Notes under the pieces: model-generated
Database searches by the model: none
The model's input: the letters and a program-made list of their open reading frames with translations, nothing else
What the model was told of the DNA's origin: nothing
Shown here: in pieces, positions 54,253 through 64,000 of the stretch
Layout of the letters: each line of letters begins with the position of its first letter
How positions within the stretch are numbered: position 1 is the first letter of the stretch
Position numbers and translations under genes: made by a program
Source of the DNA: Candidatus Obscuribacter sp.
GTDB taxonomy: Bacteria; Cyanobacteriota; Vampirovibrionia; Obscuribacterales; Obscuribacteraceae
Assembly (NCBI GenBank): GCA_021772095.1
Contig: JADYXR010000133.1
Span: 62,001-126,000, forward strand
Direction of reading: 5' to 3'
Length of the DNA: 64,000 nucleotides

Positions 54253-55461
54253 ATGCCACCACTCTCAGGAATCAAAGTACTCGACTTCACGCATTTGCTG
54301 CCGGGTGAGCTATGCGCCGCAGCCTTGAGTGACATGGGCGCCGATGTTTTGCGGATTGAATCGCACATTCCGGGACTCGCGCACAAACTGCCACCAATCG
54401 TCGAAGGCGAAAGTCTTTTTTACTGGAGTATGCAACGAGATAAATCCAGACTGAAAGTCGATCTGAAAACGACCGAGGGCGTCGAGCTAATCAAGCGCAT
54501 TGTGCCTGAGTGCGACGTGGTTATTGAGAACTTCAGAACGGGCGTGATGGATCGACTGGGACTCGGCTATGAAACGATGAGCGCTTTGAATCCCTCGATT
54601 ATTTTTCTGTCTATCACCGGTCATGGTGCCGATTCGGATCGTAAAGACACACCTGTTCACGACTTGAATCTAGTCGCCGAAACCGGCTTGCTGAGCTTGA
54701 ATTCCAGAGACAACGAACGTCCCGTTATTCCGGCGATTCCAGTTTCTGATTACATGTCCGGGCTGCTCGGTGCGCTATCGATCGTCGCGTCGCTTTATGA
54801 ACGGAAGCCTGGCGAAAAAGGGAAAGCGCTTGATATCAGCATGCTTGATGCCACACTTTCGTCTCTAAACGTTTTGGGATCAATGGTGCTTTATACCGGA
54901 AAGACGCCGGCGGAAGGCGGCTTTGCCTATCCAAAAGAGTTTCCCAATTACAACGTCTATGAATGTCAGGATGGTCGATTTCTCGCCGTCGCCTGCCTGG
55001 AACGCCCGTTCTGGCAAACGTTTTGCCGAATCATCGAGCGCCCCGATCTGGAACCTGTAATCGCCGATCTGAGCAGAGAAACCGAGCTGAAAGAAACTAT
55101 CGCTGACGTTATCAAGCACAAAAATCTGAGCGAGTGGACGCGGCTTTTCGAAGGCAGTAAATGCTGCGTATCGCCCGTCAATACTATCAACGAGGCATTT
55201 GAATCCTATCCGCTGAAGGAGCGCGGAATGGTCGCCAATCTGATTCATCCTGTGCTCGGAAATATCCCGCAAATCCTCTTCCCGGTTGACAAACAGCTGC
55301 GCAAAGTTCGTTCTCCGGAAAACGGTGACAACCGCCTGACGGAGCTTCTGAGCCTGCTTAACAAAGCCGGCTACACGAACGCGGAAATCGACAAGCTAAT
55401 CGACGAAAAAATTATCTCTTTGCCTGGCGAAATAAAAACATCGAGCACGCCTACCAGGTAA
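54253..55461 (+). CDS. Class III CoA-transferase (CaiB/BaiF family)
   Basis: These enzymes move CoA between carboxylic acids through a covalent Asp-CoA anhydride. The 402-residue protein shows LDFTHLLPGELCAAALSDMG at the N-terminus, KVDLKTTEG, VVIENFRTGVMDRLGLGYE and the catalytic Asp in DISMLDATLSSL. The end of the family fold is present (NIPQILFPVDKQ). AGGA lies 7 nt before the ATG. Its neighbour is the MshEN-like gene, 36 nt downstream of its stop, so they may be co-transcribed. The substrate cannot be predicted. Confidence 0.92.
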   Translation: MPPLSGIKVLDFTHLLPGELCAAALSDMGADVLRIESHIPGLAHKLPPIVEGESLFYWSMQRDKSRLKVDLKTTEGVELIKRIVPECDVVIENFRTGVMDRLGLGYETMSALNPSIIFLSITGHGADSDRKDTPVHDLNLVAETGLLSLNSRDNERPVIPAIPVSDYMSGLLGALSIVASLYERKPGEKGKALDISMLDATLSSLNVLGSMVLYTGKTPAEGGFAYPKEFPNYNVYECQDGRFLAVACLERPFWQTFCRIIERPDLEPVIADLSRETELKETIADVIKHKNLSEWTRLFEGSKCCVSPVNTINEAFESYPLKERGMVANLIHPVLGNIPQILFPVDKQLRKVRSPENGDNRLTELLSLLNKAGYTNAEIDKLIDEKIISLPGEIKTSSTPTR

Positions 55462-55497
55462 AATCGATTCAATAAAAGTGTCTTGCAGGAAACTAAA

Positions 55498-56706
55498 ATG
55501 TCGCCGTCCGAAAATGTGCCGTTAGAGCAAACAGATGCCAGAGCAGACTTGCGATTGGGGCAGGTTCTCGTGGATATCGGCATGATTTCGACGAAAGATC
55601 TGGCTCATGCCCTCAATCTTGCCCGCGAGGTCGGGTTGCCGGTTGGGCGGGTTCTGGTGATGTCGTCATTCGTTAGCGAAGAAAATCTGCAATCCGCCGT
55701 TCAAATTCAATCGCTATTGAAAGACCAGCTGATCGATTTGGATTCAGCTAAAAAAGCGGCGGCTGTAGTTCTAAACACAAAGCTGACTCTGGAGCAGGCC
55801 CTGGAACAGATGGGCTGGAACCATCCAGGCGAAGTCAGCACCAACAAGCTCGGAGAGCTGCTTATCGAAGCCAGCTATGTGACGCAAGAACAATTGCAAG
55901 ACGCACTTGTAAAAAGTCGCGCTTCCGGTGTTCCATTCGGCCGACTACTGGTATTGAATCTGGTGCTCTCCGAAGCGCTTCTTTCTTCAGCACTAAACGC
56001 ACAAATTTTGATTCGCGATGGCAAAGTAACGAAGGTCCAGGCGATTCAAGGCTTGAAGGCCGCTAAAGTTCGACAAGTAGCAGTGGAACTTCCGTTGATG
56101 GAACGCGGCTATTACCGCTTACCTGCTCGCCACACAATCAGACTCGGGGAACTGCTGGTTCTCGCAGGTCTGATGAGTGAATCTGATTTGATGTACTCCA
56201 TCGAAATCGGATTGCTGAATAAGAAACCAATCGGTCAAGTTCTTGTCGAACTTCAATACATCTCGAAAGAAGTTTTGGATGCTGCACTAGGTTTCCAATC
56301 TGAAGTTTCCAAAGGCGAAATCACGCCATTGTGGGCCGCACACCGTTTGACGGAAATCTATCATTACGGTTCGACGACGGATCGCAAAACGGTCGACTCG
56401 AACATGAAACTACCGGCGGTATCAGTTTCTCTCAGCCAATTTTTAACTCTGGTTGGAGTCGTGACTGATGAAGATATCAAACGCGCCGTCGAAACCAGCG
56501 TCAACAACCCACAAATTTTAGGTCGCATGCTTCTGGTCGCAGGCTGCATTGATGAAACAACTTTGAAATCTGCACTGCGCTGTTACTCACTTGTGCGTGA
56601 AGGAATTCTTGAAACCGAACAAGCATTTATTGCTTTCAATTACAGCCACCAGAGCGGTATCAGCGTCGATGATGCGCTGCAGGAACTCGGGGTTGTTCGA
56701 GGTTAA
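55498..56706 (+). CDS. Protein with four MshEN-like repeats
   Basis: From ATG 55498 (AGGA 8 nt upstream; the TTG at 55483 is less likely) the 402-residue protein has four repeats of about 90 residues. Each begins with an LG-x-x-L motif and a second LG in its middle: LRLGQVLVDIGMIS with PVGRVLVMSSFVS, KLGELLIEASYVT with PFGRLLVLNLVLS, IRLGELLVLAGLMS with PIGQVLVELQYIS, and a fourth with ILGRMLLVAGCID. MshEN domains bind c-di-GMP in pilus ATPases, but no ATPase is present here. A multivalent reader or scaffold is inferred. The protein at 45020 has one such unit. Confidence 0.75.
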   Translation: MSPSENVPLEQTDARADLRLGQVLVDIGMISTKDLAHALNLAREVGLPVGRVLVMSSFVSEENLQSAVQIQSLLKDQLIDLDSAKKAAAVVLNTKLTLEQALEQMGWNHPGEVSTNKLGELLIEASYVTQEQLQDALVKSRASGVPFGRLLVLNLVLSEALLSSALNAQILIRDGKVTKVQAIQGLKAAKVRQVAVELPLMERGYYRLPARHTIRLGELLVLAGLMSESDLMYSIEIGLLNKKPIGQVLVELQYISKEVLDAALGFQSEVSKGEITPLWAAHRLTEIYHYGSTTDRKTVDSNMKLPAVSVSLSQFLTLVGVVTDEDIKRAVETSVNNPQILGRMLLVAGCIDETTLKSALRCYSLVREGILETEQAFIAFNYSHQSGISVDDALQELGVVRG

Positions 56707-56817
56707 GCGCTCGACAGCTGTGACTCGTGGTAGATGAGATGGACGTGCCGCGCTCACCGCCTGCGCGTTAAATAAGTGCTGATGTGGAATAATTTCTCAT
56801 AGATCATTGCTGGAACG

Positions 56818-58197
56818 ATGAAGAGAATTCACTTACACACAGCCTTTCTAATCACTTGCCTCTGGTTTTCGACAGCGGCTGCCAATGCACAGTCCGCCAT
56901 GTTGCCGGAAGTTATCAAAGAGTACAAAGCCGGCAACTACGAGAAAGCTGTCGCACTGCTTACCGAAGACTTGAAAAACAATCCGGACGACGGAGTGACA
57001 CATTACTACTTGGGCATGGTCAAGAAAAAGATGGGCGACGACGCTTATGCCCTGGACGAGTTGGAATGGGCAGCGCGACTTTGCCCACCGGAGATGATTC
57101 AAGGTCTAGCGAGCCAGGCACTCAACGACAAAAGTGACGCGCTGCCAAAAGTTCCAAAAATAATCAGGCCCGGCAGTGATTGGTTTAGCATGTTCGGAAA
57201 CAGTGTGTCTCAAGTTTTTGGTGCGCCCAAAGCGCAACCGCAAGTCACCGCCGAAGGTGACATTATGATGCCACCACCGGTGATGTTTAGTTCCATGGAT
57301 GATTTGCTCAAGAATGGAAAGAAATTAGTCAAAGGCGGCTTCGACAAAGCGAAGAAAGCGCACGCCGGCGGTCAGTACTACAAGAGTTGGGCCGCGACGA
57401 CCATTCCGATGGACGACGTCATGGATCTGGTCGACAAAAGCAAATCGCTCAATGCATCGAAATGGGGAAGCCATTCCGATGGTTTGAGTAAATTTCGTCA
57501 GTCACCAGAAAGTACATCCGATTGGGATTATTGGATTCAACGCTTCACTCGCGCGTTTCAGCATGTTCTCACTTCCCACCTTTATCAGGATGCCAAAAAC
57601 CAGGTCACAGGCAGAGCCGCGTGCGTCTTTAGTATAGACAGGCGTGGAAATTTGCGAGGGCACATTTACGCGAGCACCGGGGATGGTGTACTCAACTCAG
57701 CGCTAATGAAAACAATTCAAAGCATGAATCACTCTCGGATATTGGAGTTTCCACCGACTTCAAAAATCGCCGGTTTCAATTTCACCATGCGCTGGGACTA
57801 CGGAAAAATTCTCAAATACATCGCGGCATACAAGCAATACCAGGCTGCTCGCGAGAAAAAAGCGCTTGAAGAAATTATTGCAAAGCAGACTGAAGCGCTG
57901 CTTTTGAAGGCCAAAGAAGTCGCCGCAGATAAAGCGAAAGCCGAAAAACTAAAAGCCTTGAGAGAAAAACAATTAGCGCGCGCCAAGGCCAAACTGCTGC
58001 AGCTCAATCAAGTTAAAACCGACGTTGTCGGGCAGGTGTTGATTCCGGCTCGCCCGGCGGAACTACAGGCGGTGGCACTTTCAATCGGCGATCCGAATAT
58101 CAAAAAGATGCCTAGCCCCAAAGCGGGACAGGAAATCGACCCGTTTAAAAACTTCAGTGACGAGCAGATTATGAGCTGGCCCGATCTCAGTCGCTAA
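56818..58197 (+). CDS. Secreted TPR protein with TonB-like domain and coiled coil
   Basis: A signal peptide (MKRIHLHTAFLITCLWFSTAAANAQ spread over residues 1-25) precedes TPR units (AGNYEKAVALLTEDLKNNPD). At about residues 235-330 there is a TonB C-terminal-like fold (FTRAFQHVL, VTGRAACVFSIDRRGNLRG, MKTIQSMN). A Lys/Ala-rich coiled coil follows (about 340-400), then a short tail. TonB-like domains without a transporter partner are common in periplasmic scaffold proteins. No ExbB/ExbD is nearby, so energy transfer is not supported. Confidence 0.75.
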   Translation: MKRIHLHTAFLITCLWFSTAAANAQSAMLPEVIKEYKAGNYEKAVALLTEDLKNNPDDGVTHYYLGMVKKKMGDDAYALDELEWAARLCPPEMIQGLASQALNDKSDALPKVPKIIRPGSDWFSMFGNSVSQVFGAPKAQPQVTAEGDIMMPPPVMFSSMDDLLKNGKKLVKGGFDKAKKAHAGGQYYKSWAATTIPMDDVMDLVDKSKSLNASKWGSHSDGLSKFRQSPESTSDWDYWIQRFTRAFQHVLTSHLYQDAKNQVTGRAACVFSIDRRGNLRGHIYASTGDGVLNSALMKTIQSMNHSRILEFPPTSKIAGFNFTMRWDYGKILKYIAAYKQYQAAREKKALEEIIAKQTEALLLKAKEVAADKAKAEKLKALREKQLARAKAKLLQLNQVKTDVVGQVLIPARPAELQAVALSIGDPNIKKMPSPKAGQEIDPFKNFSDEQIMSWPDLSR

Positions 58198-58315
58198 GTT
58201 GTCGCACTTGTAAGAATCTTAGCATTATTGCTCTGGTATATAATTTCGGAGAAAAAATGAAAAAAACAAAAGGACGGTATCAGTCGGAGAACGGCATTGG
58301 ATCTGAGATGCAAGT

Positions 58316-58906
58316 TTATATCGGTTCGTATATTCGGGCAGTCAAGGCGCGGACTCTCGTGTTCTCGGGATGACTCACAACGGCTTGTTCTATTGCTTGA
58401 TTTACAGTATCAGGTGTTTCCGCCAGTGAGCTGAGTTCGAAGCAATCGAAGTCGTTTCCATCCCTGACCTTTAACACCATCAGCGATTCGCCTGCTGCGA
58501 ATCGAATCTCGAATAGACTAGAGTTTGCATTCCCATCGATAAAACATTTGTCGTTTCGATCAAAAGCAATAAACAGATGGTATTTCGCTGACATATAGTC
58601 GAATGAACGGTTCACGAGAACGGCAATAAAAAACAGACAAAAGAAGCCGAGATAAAACCCCGTAAGCTCGAGCATACCTCTTAGGAACAGATTCCAATTT
58701 CTGAAAACTATTCCGAAGTCGCCGCTCTTATATGCGATCAAGATATTGATGTCTTGAAACCATGGATTGCTACTGATGCTTGGGACCGAAATACAAAGCA
58801 ACGCGGTCGCTACAGCAAAAACAAGCAGACAGAGCAAGAATTGGCGAATTTGCAGCTTTCCGCAAATTCGTACGACTTTTAGTGCCAGCGCTGGATTGAA
58901 ATTCAT
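58316..58906 (-). CDS. Membrane protein with two helices
   Basis: From ATG 58906 the 196-residue protein has two hydrophobic segments (about 20-42 and 80-102: FLLCLLVFAVATALLCISV and GFYLGFFCLFFIAVLV). A C-terminal cytoplasmic-type domain follows (YHLFIAFDRNDKCFIDGN to ALTARIYE). The longer form from 59017 adds a Leu-rich region without a ribosome site, and I think it is untranslated leader between divergent genes. No family is recognised. Confidence 0.6.
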   Translation of the reverse strand: MNFNPALALKVVRICGKLQIRQFLLCLLVFAVATALLCISVPSISSNPWFQDINILIAYKSGDFGIVFRNWNLFLRGMLELTGFYLGFFCLFFIAVLVNRSFDYMSAKYHLFIAFDRNDKCFIDGNANSSLFEIRFAAGESLMVLKVRDGNDFDCFELSSLAETPDTVNQAIEQAVVSHPENTRVRALTARIYEPI

Positions 58907-59136
58907 TTTGTAGTATCTATATGCCCGCTTGCAGCCATGTAAATTCAATTGCGTGACCGTTAGTGTCGATGAAGCATTCAGGCTCAATTGACAGGCGATA
59001 AAGAAACTCAATGACATACCGAAGGAACGAGACGTCGGTCTCGTGCCTTAACCGATTCATGCAAAATAATCCGACAAGTCACAACGATCGACCCGATTCG
59101 CGCTATTCAATTAATGCGGTGATAACGGAGCTCTCC

Positions 59137-60396
59137 ATGAATCGAAGCGTTTTAGTGATGTTGGTTGCGTTGCTTGCTGGTTGCGCGTCAAACAACAACC
59201 CTGACCAGTTATCTTCGCAAGCAGGCACTCTTATCGCTGGCGGAAAATACAAGAAGTCGCTGAAATTATACGATGCCGCAATTTTGCAAAGCGACAAAGA
59301 TTCCGCACTGTATGCCAAACGCGGCACAGTCAAGTCACTATTGATGGACTACGACGGCGCGCTCAACGATCTCAATCGAGCAATCGAGTTGCGTTCCGAC
59401 GTCGGTTGGTACCACAGCAAGCGCTCGATGCTTCTCGGCGAACTAAAACAAGCTGACGCTGCTATCGACAGCGCAAACAAGGCAGTACAACTGGATCCTG
59501 CCGATGAACAGACACTGGCATACCGCGCTAAGGCATACGCGCTCAATGGGCAATATGAGAAAGCGCTGCAAGATGCACTCCAATCCGCAAAGCACGGAGG
59601 CGATCTGGTCTATACATACAAGGTTTTGGCGACCTGTTATATCCATCTTGGAAAACCTGATGAAGCGCTCGATTCCATCCGAAAAGCAATCACTTTGAAT
59701 GAATCTGATCCGACTTTGATTTGTTTGAAATCCGAAGCGGAGATGCAGAAGCTCGATTTGAAGCAGGCGATAAAAACGGCGCAAACCGCACAAAAGAAGA
59801 ATCCGGAAGCAATCGAACCTTACTCATGTTTAGCCAGAGCATACCTGCTTCTCGGCGATAACGAAAAAGCAAAACAAAACATAGATATCGTTAGCGAGAA
59901 ATCTCCGACAGATGGGCAGGCACTACTGGCGGTATATTATATAAGCACTCGTCAAGCCGAAAAAGCTTTAGAAACCGCTTCCGTAGTGGCGAAGAATCAT
60001 CCCTCACCGGATGCTCAAATGACTCTAGCCGAAGCTTATACAATTTCGGGGCGCGGCACAGAGGCGTTAAAAATCGCAGATACGCTCAGCAAAGAATATC
60101 CCGATCTTGCTGCAGTTCATCGGACTCGAGCGCTCGCACTGATCGGTTTAGGCAAATATGATGAAGCCGCATCTGCTGCATCCGAGTCTATTCGAATTCT
60201 GAAATACAACCCGTTTGCGTATCGACTCCGGTCCGAAGCACTCGCTTGCAACGGCGATGCCGACGGGGCTCGGCGTGATCGAGTCGAATCCCAAAAGCTG
60301 GGCTATCTCGATTCCCTCCCTCAGGAAGGCATGCTCTTAACTCTGAAACAACAGCTTGCCAAAGAACAAACGCCTGTTGCCGCGAAGCCGATGTAG
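59137..60396 (+). CDS. TPR lipoprotein
   Basis: From ATG 59137 (GGAG 7 nt upstream) the protein starts with a lipoprotein signal and lipobox LLAGC, so it is lipid-anchored in the envelope. About ten TPR units follow (GKYKKSLKLYDAAILQSDKD, MDYDGALNDLNRAIELRS, LGKPDEALDSIRKAITLNE, LGKYDEAASAASESIRIL). The longer form from 59011 would hide the signal peptide. TPR lipoproteins often act as assembly factors for secretion or pili; no partner gene is adjacent. Confidence 0.85.
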   Translation: MNRSVLVMLVALLAGCASNNNPDQLSSQAGTLIAGGKYKKSLKLYDAAILQSDKDSALYAKRGTVKSLLMDYDGALNDLNRAIELRSDVGWYHSKRSMLLGELKQADAAIDSANKAVQLDPADEQTLAYRAKAYALNGQYEKALQDALQSAKHGGDLVYTYKVLATCYIHLGKPDEALDSIRKAITLNESDPTLICLKSEAEMQKLDLKQAIKTAQTAQKKNPEAIEPYSCLARAYLLLGDNEKAKQNIDIVSEKSPTDGQALLAVYYISTRQAEKALETASVVAKNHPSPDAQMTLAEAYTISGRGTEALKIADTLSKEYPDLAAVHRTRALALIGLGKYDEAASAASESIRILKYNPFAYRLRSEALACNGDADGARRDRVESQKLGYLDSLPQEGMLLTLKQQLAKEQTPVAAKPM

Positions 60397-60436
60397 ATCT
60401 GCTAACGCGAAGCAAACAAGGAAATCACTATAGGAA

Positions 60437-60462
60437 AAGGGACGACTTCTCAGCCGTCCCTT
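60437..60462. terminator. Bidirectional terminator between convergent genes
   Basis: AAGGGACG (60437-60444) pairs exactly with CGTCCCTT (60455-60462) with a 10-nt loop. It lies between the stops of the TPR lipoprotein and icd. T-runs are short, so efficiency is uncertain. Confidence 0.5.
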
Positions 60463-60493
60463 CTCAATTACACGAACGTTCTAACCGTTCGAA

Positions 60494-61756
60494 TTAACCC
60501 ATATTCTCAATGATATGTTTGGCGAATTCGCTGGTTTTGACTTTGGTGGCGCCGGTCATGAGGCGCTCCATGTCATAAGTTACTTTCTTCTGTTGGATGG
60601 TTGTAGCCAGAGCCTTCAGAATGAGCTGAGCAGCTTCGTTCCAGCCCAGGAATTCGAGCATCATGACGCCGGACAGGATGACCGAACCTGGGTTGATAAC
60701 GTCTTTGTCGGCGTACTTAGGAGCGGTACCGTGGGTTGCTTCGAAGATCGCGCAGTTGTCGCCGATGTTGGCTCCAGGAGCGATTCCGAGTCCGCCTACT
60801 TGGGCTGCGCATGCATCTGAGAGATAGTCGCCGTTCAAGTTGGTGGTTGCGATAACCGAGTATTCATCTGGTCTCAACAAGATTTGTTGGAACATTGAAT
60901 CAGCAATACGATCCTTGATCAGGATTTTGCCGGCAGGCATTTTGCCATCATGATCGGCCCAAAGTTTTTCTTCGGTGATGATATGTTCGGCGAATTCTTT
61001 CTCAGCTACTTCGTAGCCCCAATCTTTGAAGGCACCTTCGGTGAACTTCATGATGTTGCCTTTGTGCATCAAAGTCACTGATGGCAACTTGTGTTCGATT
61101 GCGTGTTCGATGGCGCGGCGAACAAGACGTTGCGAGCCGGTTTTTGAAATCGGTTTGATGCCGATCCCGGAATCAGGACGGATGGTTTTGTCAGGGCTGA
61201 CACTATGGATAGCGTCGATGATTTTCTTGGCTTCAGGAGAACCTGCTGGATACTCGATACCGGCGTATACGTCTTCAGTGTTCTCTCTGAAGATGACGAC
61301 GTTGAGTTTTTCTGGAGACACCACTGGTGATGGCACGCCGGAGAAATACTTAACTGGTCTTACGCAGCAATAAAGATCGAATATTTGACGGAGCGAAACG
61401 TTGAGACTGCGTATACCACCGCCAACTGGCGTGGTGAGTGGTCCTTTGATTGCAACGCCGAATTCTTTGAGGGCTTCGATAGTATCTTTCGGAAGCCAAT
61501 CTTTGGTTTGATCGAATGCTTTTTCGCCGGCGAGAACTTCAAACCAGGCGATTTCTTTTTTGTCGCCGTATGCTTTTTTGACAGCAGCGTCGATAACCAG
61601 TTTGGAAGCTTTCCAAATGTCGCGGCCGGTGCCGTCGCCTTCGATGAACGGAATAATTGGTTTTGACGGAGTAACGGGTTTGCCGTTTTCGAATTTAACT
61701 ACTTCGCCTTCTGGAACCTTGATTCCGTTGTACATTTTTTCTTTTACTTGACCCAT
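60494..61756 (-). CDS. icd: Isocitrate dehydrogenase (NADP)
   Basis: The enzyme oxidises isocitrate to 2-oxoglutarate in the TCA cycle. From ATG 61756 the 420-residue protein has [14 protein letters not shown], the substrate loop [19 protein letters not shown] with the Ser that is phosphorylated in E. coli, [16 protein letters not shown], and the cofactor motif [10 protein letters not shown], whose Lys-Tyr pair indicates NADP use. AAGG lies 8 nt before the ATG. The longer form from 61903 adds an unlikely 49-residue lead. It shares pathway context with ppc at 9605. Confidence 0.96.
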   Translation of the reverse strand: MGQVKEKMYNGIKVPEGEVVKFENGKPVTPSKPIIPFIEGDGTGRDIWKASKLVIDAAVKKAYGDKKEIAWFEVLAGEKAFDQTKDWLPKDTIEALKEFGVAIKGPLTTPVGGGIRSLNVSLRQIFDLYCCVRPVKYFSGVPSPVVSPEKLNVVIFRENTEDVYAGIEYPAGSPEAKKIIDAIHSVSPDKTIRPDSGIGIKPISKTGSQRLVRRAIEHAIEHKLPSVTLMHKGNIMKFTEGAFKDWGYEVAEKEFAEHIITEEKLWADHDGKMPAGKILIKDRIADSMFQQILLRPDEYSVIATTNLNGDYLSDACAAQVGGLGIAPGANIGDNCAIFEATHGTAPKYADKDVINPGSVILSGVMMLEFLGWNEAAQLILKALATTIQQKKVTYDMERLMTGATKVKTSEFAKHIIENMG

Positions 61757-62007
61757 GTCGAACACCTTCTTAGCTAAGCCAATTGCCGGATTACTAATCG
61801 AGCAGATGTCACGCAAAACACTGCAAGATCCGCGCCCTCCGCTCCGAGGAGCCTGAATGGCGGTTTTGCATAGGATATCAGCTCGTTTGGAAACTTGAGA
61901 CAATGATCATTAAATACTAATGACTTTATTCAAACCGCAAACAAATGGCACGGCTAGAGACTAAAATGCTCAATCCTCCGATACTTTCACAAGGACATTG
62001 ACAACCA

Positions 62008-63586
62008 ATGCACCTCAATCAGTCGTTGCTCAGAGCGCTTTCACTGTTTCCAACCAAAGAAGCGATTGCCGACGGGCAAAAGAAGATGACATATGAGGAA
62101 CTCGGCAAGCGCATCGCCGCACTGATAGCCGCGCTCAAGGATGCCGGCGTGGAGAAAGGCGACGTCGTCGCTTGCATGTCGCTCAACTGTCATGAGTATC
62201 TTGAACTCTATTATGCAACCGCGTTTATGGGAGCTGTCCTCAATCCTCTCAACTACCGCCTGCACGCCGAGGAAGTCCGAGTCATATTGCAGGATTCCAA
62301 CGCCAAGATTTTTGTCGGCCACACCGAATTTTCAGAAGTGATTGAAAAGATTTTCAAGAACAAAACGTCAGTGAAACAGCTTCTGTGGCTCGGTCCAGGA
62401 GCGCCGCAAAAAAACGATATCAACTCGACCAATTACGAACCGTTCTTAATGAACCACTGGGGCGTGGCGCTCCCTGAGCCAAACGCCACTTCCGACGATC
62501 TAGCGCAGCTCTATTACACCAGCGGAACAACTGGCCAAGCCAAAGGTGTGATGCTCACTCACGGCAACGCCGCGTTCAACGCACTTGCTGCTGTTTCAGA
62601 ACTAAACATCAAAGATTCTGATGTCTGGCTGCACGTAGCGCCAATTTTTCACCTGGTCGATGCCTGGGCGATCTGGTCGGTGACCTGGGCCGGCGGCAAA
62701 CACGTGTTCTTGCCTCAATTTAAAGCGACGCCTGTAATGCAAGTAATCGAACGCGAAGGCGTGACCCTGACGGCCTTAGTGCCAACCATGCTGGGGACAT
62801 TGCTCGACTCGCACAATATTTGGGAGTACACCTACAATACGTTGCGTTTCATTCTTACCGCCGGCTCGCCGATAGCACCAGATATGGTGCGGCAGGTGGC
62901 GGAAGTTTTCCGCTGCGATTACGCCCAATTTTATGGAATGACAGAAACCAGTCCATTTCTGACGATCTCGTTGCCTCTGGCTGTTCATGCCAATCTTCCC
63001 GCGCACAAATTGCTGGAAGTGAAAGCAAAAACGGGTCGCCCAATTATTGGCGTTGACGTGAAGGTGGTCAAAGAAGACGGCAGCGAAGTGGCGCACAACG
63101 CGGAAGAAGTGGGCGAAATCATTGCACGCGGTCCTAATGTCACCAAAGGATATTGGAATAAACCCGACATCACGGCTGCCACGATTATTAACGGATGGCT
63201 GCACACAGGCGATCTCGCGACGGTCGATCAAGATGGATTTTTGAACATCGTCGATCGCAAGAAGGACATGATTGTCACAGGAGGAGAAAACGTTTTCTCA
63301 ACCGAGGTCGAGCATATAATATACGAACACGGAGCAGTATTCGAATGCGCTGTGTTTGGAGTGCCTGATGAGAAGTGGGGCGAGGCGGTCAAAGCAGTTA
63401 TTGTTTGCCACGGCACGATGGAGCTCAGAAGCTGAAATCATCGAGTTCGTGAAACAACGCCTGGCCAGCTATAAAGCGCCTAAGTCGATCGACTTCGTAA
63501 AAGAACTTCCTAAGACCGGAAGCGGAAAGATTTTCAAAAAAGGTCTTCGCGATAAGTACTGGGAAACCCACGCTAAGCGAGTTTAG
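62008..63586 (+). CDS. Acyl-CoA synthetase (AMP-forming), frameshifted near the C-terminus
   Basis: The enzyme activates a carboxylic acid to acyl-AMP and then to CoA thioester. Residues 1-475 in the first frame carry LYYTSGTTGQAKGVMLTHGN (P-loop), YGMTETSP, and GWLHTGDLATVDQDG with IVDRKKDMIVTGGENVF. The frame stops at 63433-63435. In the next frame (from about 63415 to 63586) the family C-terminus continues: EIIEFVKQRLASYKAPKSID and the catalytic Lys in PKTGSGKIFKK. One extra base (or two missing) near 63410-63430 explains the break. It could be a sequencing error or a real inactivating frameshift. Confidence 0.85.
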
Positions 63587-63616
63587 CGAAAGGACGATTT
63601 CGTCAAGGCAGGAAAC

Positions 63617-64000
63617 ATGAGTAAATACGATGCGCTGTTAATAGTCTCTTTCGGCGGACCTGAAGCACCCGACGATGTTATTCCATTTTTGGAAAACGTA
63701 TTGCGCGGCCGAAACGTTCCACCCGAAAGAATGGTCGAGGTGGCAAAACACTACGAGCAGTTCGGTGGTGTCAGTCCAATCAACGAACAAAATCGCGCGT
63801 TGATGCACGAGCTCAAAATTCTATTTGCCGAGAAGGGTCCCCACATTCCAATTTACTGGGGCAACCGAAATTGGCATCCCATGCTGGATGAAACGATCAA
63901 GAAGATGGCAGAAGACGGCGTAAGAAATGCTCTTGCATTTGTGACTTCCGCTTACAGCTCTTACAGTGGCTGCCGGCAGTATCGCGAAAACATCGAAGCC
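63617..64000 (+). CDS. hemH: Ferrochelatase (3' partial)
   Basis: Ferrochelatase inserts iron into protoporphyrin or coproporphyrin in the last steps of haem synthesis. The first 128 residues show [40 protein letters not shown] and [16 protein letters not shown], all typical of the family; the catalytic His lies beyond the right edge or at its border. GGA lies 4 nt before the ATG. The gene begins 30 nt after the acyl-CoA synthetase, so they may be co-transcribed. Confidence 0.93.
   Translation, partial: MSKYDALLIVSFGGPEAPDDVIPFLENVLRGRNVPPERMVEVAKHYEQFGGVSPINEQNRALMHELKILFAEKGPHIPIYWGNRNWHPMLDETIKKMAEDGVRNALAFVTSAYSSYSGCRQYRENIEA

Noticed and set aside
63404-63440. Programmed ribosomal frameshift in the acyl-CoA synthetase
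   Set aside because: No slippery heptamer or downstream pseudoknot is visible, so an error or mutation is more likely.

Overview
The window looks like a chromosomal segment of a free-living, Gram-negative-type bacterium. Signal peptides, lipoboxes, a TonB-type C-terminal domain, MltG and TadE-like features all point to a diderm envelope. Eukaryotic-like Ser/Thr kinases joined to TPR tails, many TPR proteins, WG repeats, DUF4388, MshEN-like repeats without an ATPase and a futalosine-pathway nucleosidase together suggest a non-photosynthetic cyanobacterial relative (Vampirovibrionia/Melainabacteria, for example Obscuribacterales). That assignment is an inference from gene content; no rRNA is present to confirm it. 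Gene density is high, both strands are used and the standard bacterial code fits, apart from one in-frame TAG and one frameshift described below.

Layout. Positions 1-7.0 kb hold a membrane Ser/Thr kinase cut by the left edge, a degenerate histidine-kinase-like protein, a TadE-like protein, a TPR protein, a Gln/Tyr/Gly-rich secreted protein and a secreted protein with a GATase-like domain. Positions 7.2-12.5 kb hold a secreted protein, mltG and ppc; the last two overlap by 4 nt. Positions 12.7-19.4 kb hold a second kinase-TPR receptor, a WG-repeat lipoprotein operon with a GNAT acetyltransferase, and an LRV-repeat protein with a consensus promoter. Positions 19.8-20.7 kb hold two Hsp20 genes behind a dyad-symmetric candidate operator. 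Positions 20.9-30.8 kb are metabolic and defensive: patatin, secreted M1 aminopeptidase, metallo-beta-lactamase/rhodanese fusion, a rhodanese operon ending in an interrupted gene, FAH-family hydrolase, class D beta-lactamase and tRNA-Leu(UAA).

Positions 32.8-44.8 kb form a surface-glycan region. Two MBOAT + SGNH acyltransfer cassettes on the minus strand flank a plus-strand operon of epimerase, DPM1-like GT2 and second epimerase. A GT39-like membrane glycosyltransferase belongs to the second cassette. The likely logic is sugar epimerisation, transfer to a polyprenyl phosphate, use of that donor by the membrane glycosyltransferase and O-acylation of the product.

Positions 45-60.4 kb are rich in signalling and scaffold proteins: a HPD-less J domain fused to a MshEN-like repeat, several TPR proteins, a futalosine hydrolase-like enzyme, a DUF4388 plus degenerate GGDEF protein, a SUFU-domain protein, a class III CoA transferase, a four-repeat MshEN-like protein and a TonB-like TPR protein. 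Positions 60.5-64 kb carry icd, an acyl-CoA synthetase with a C-terminal frameshift, and the start of hemH, cut by the right edge.
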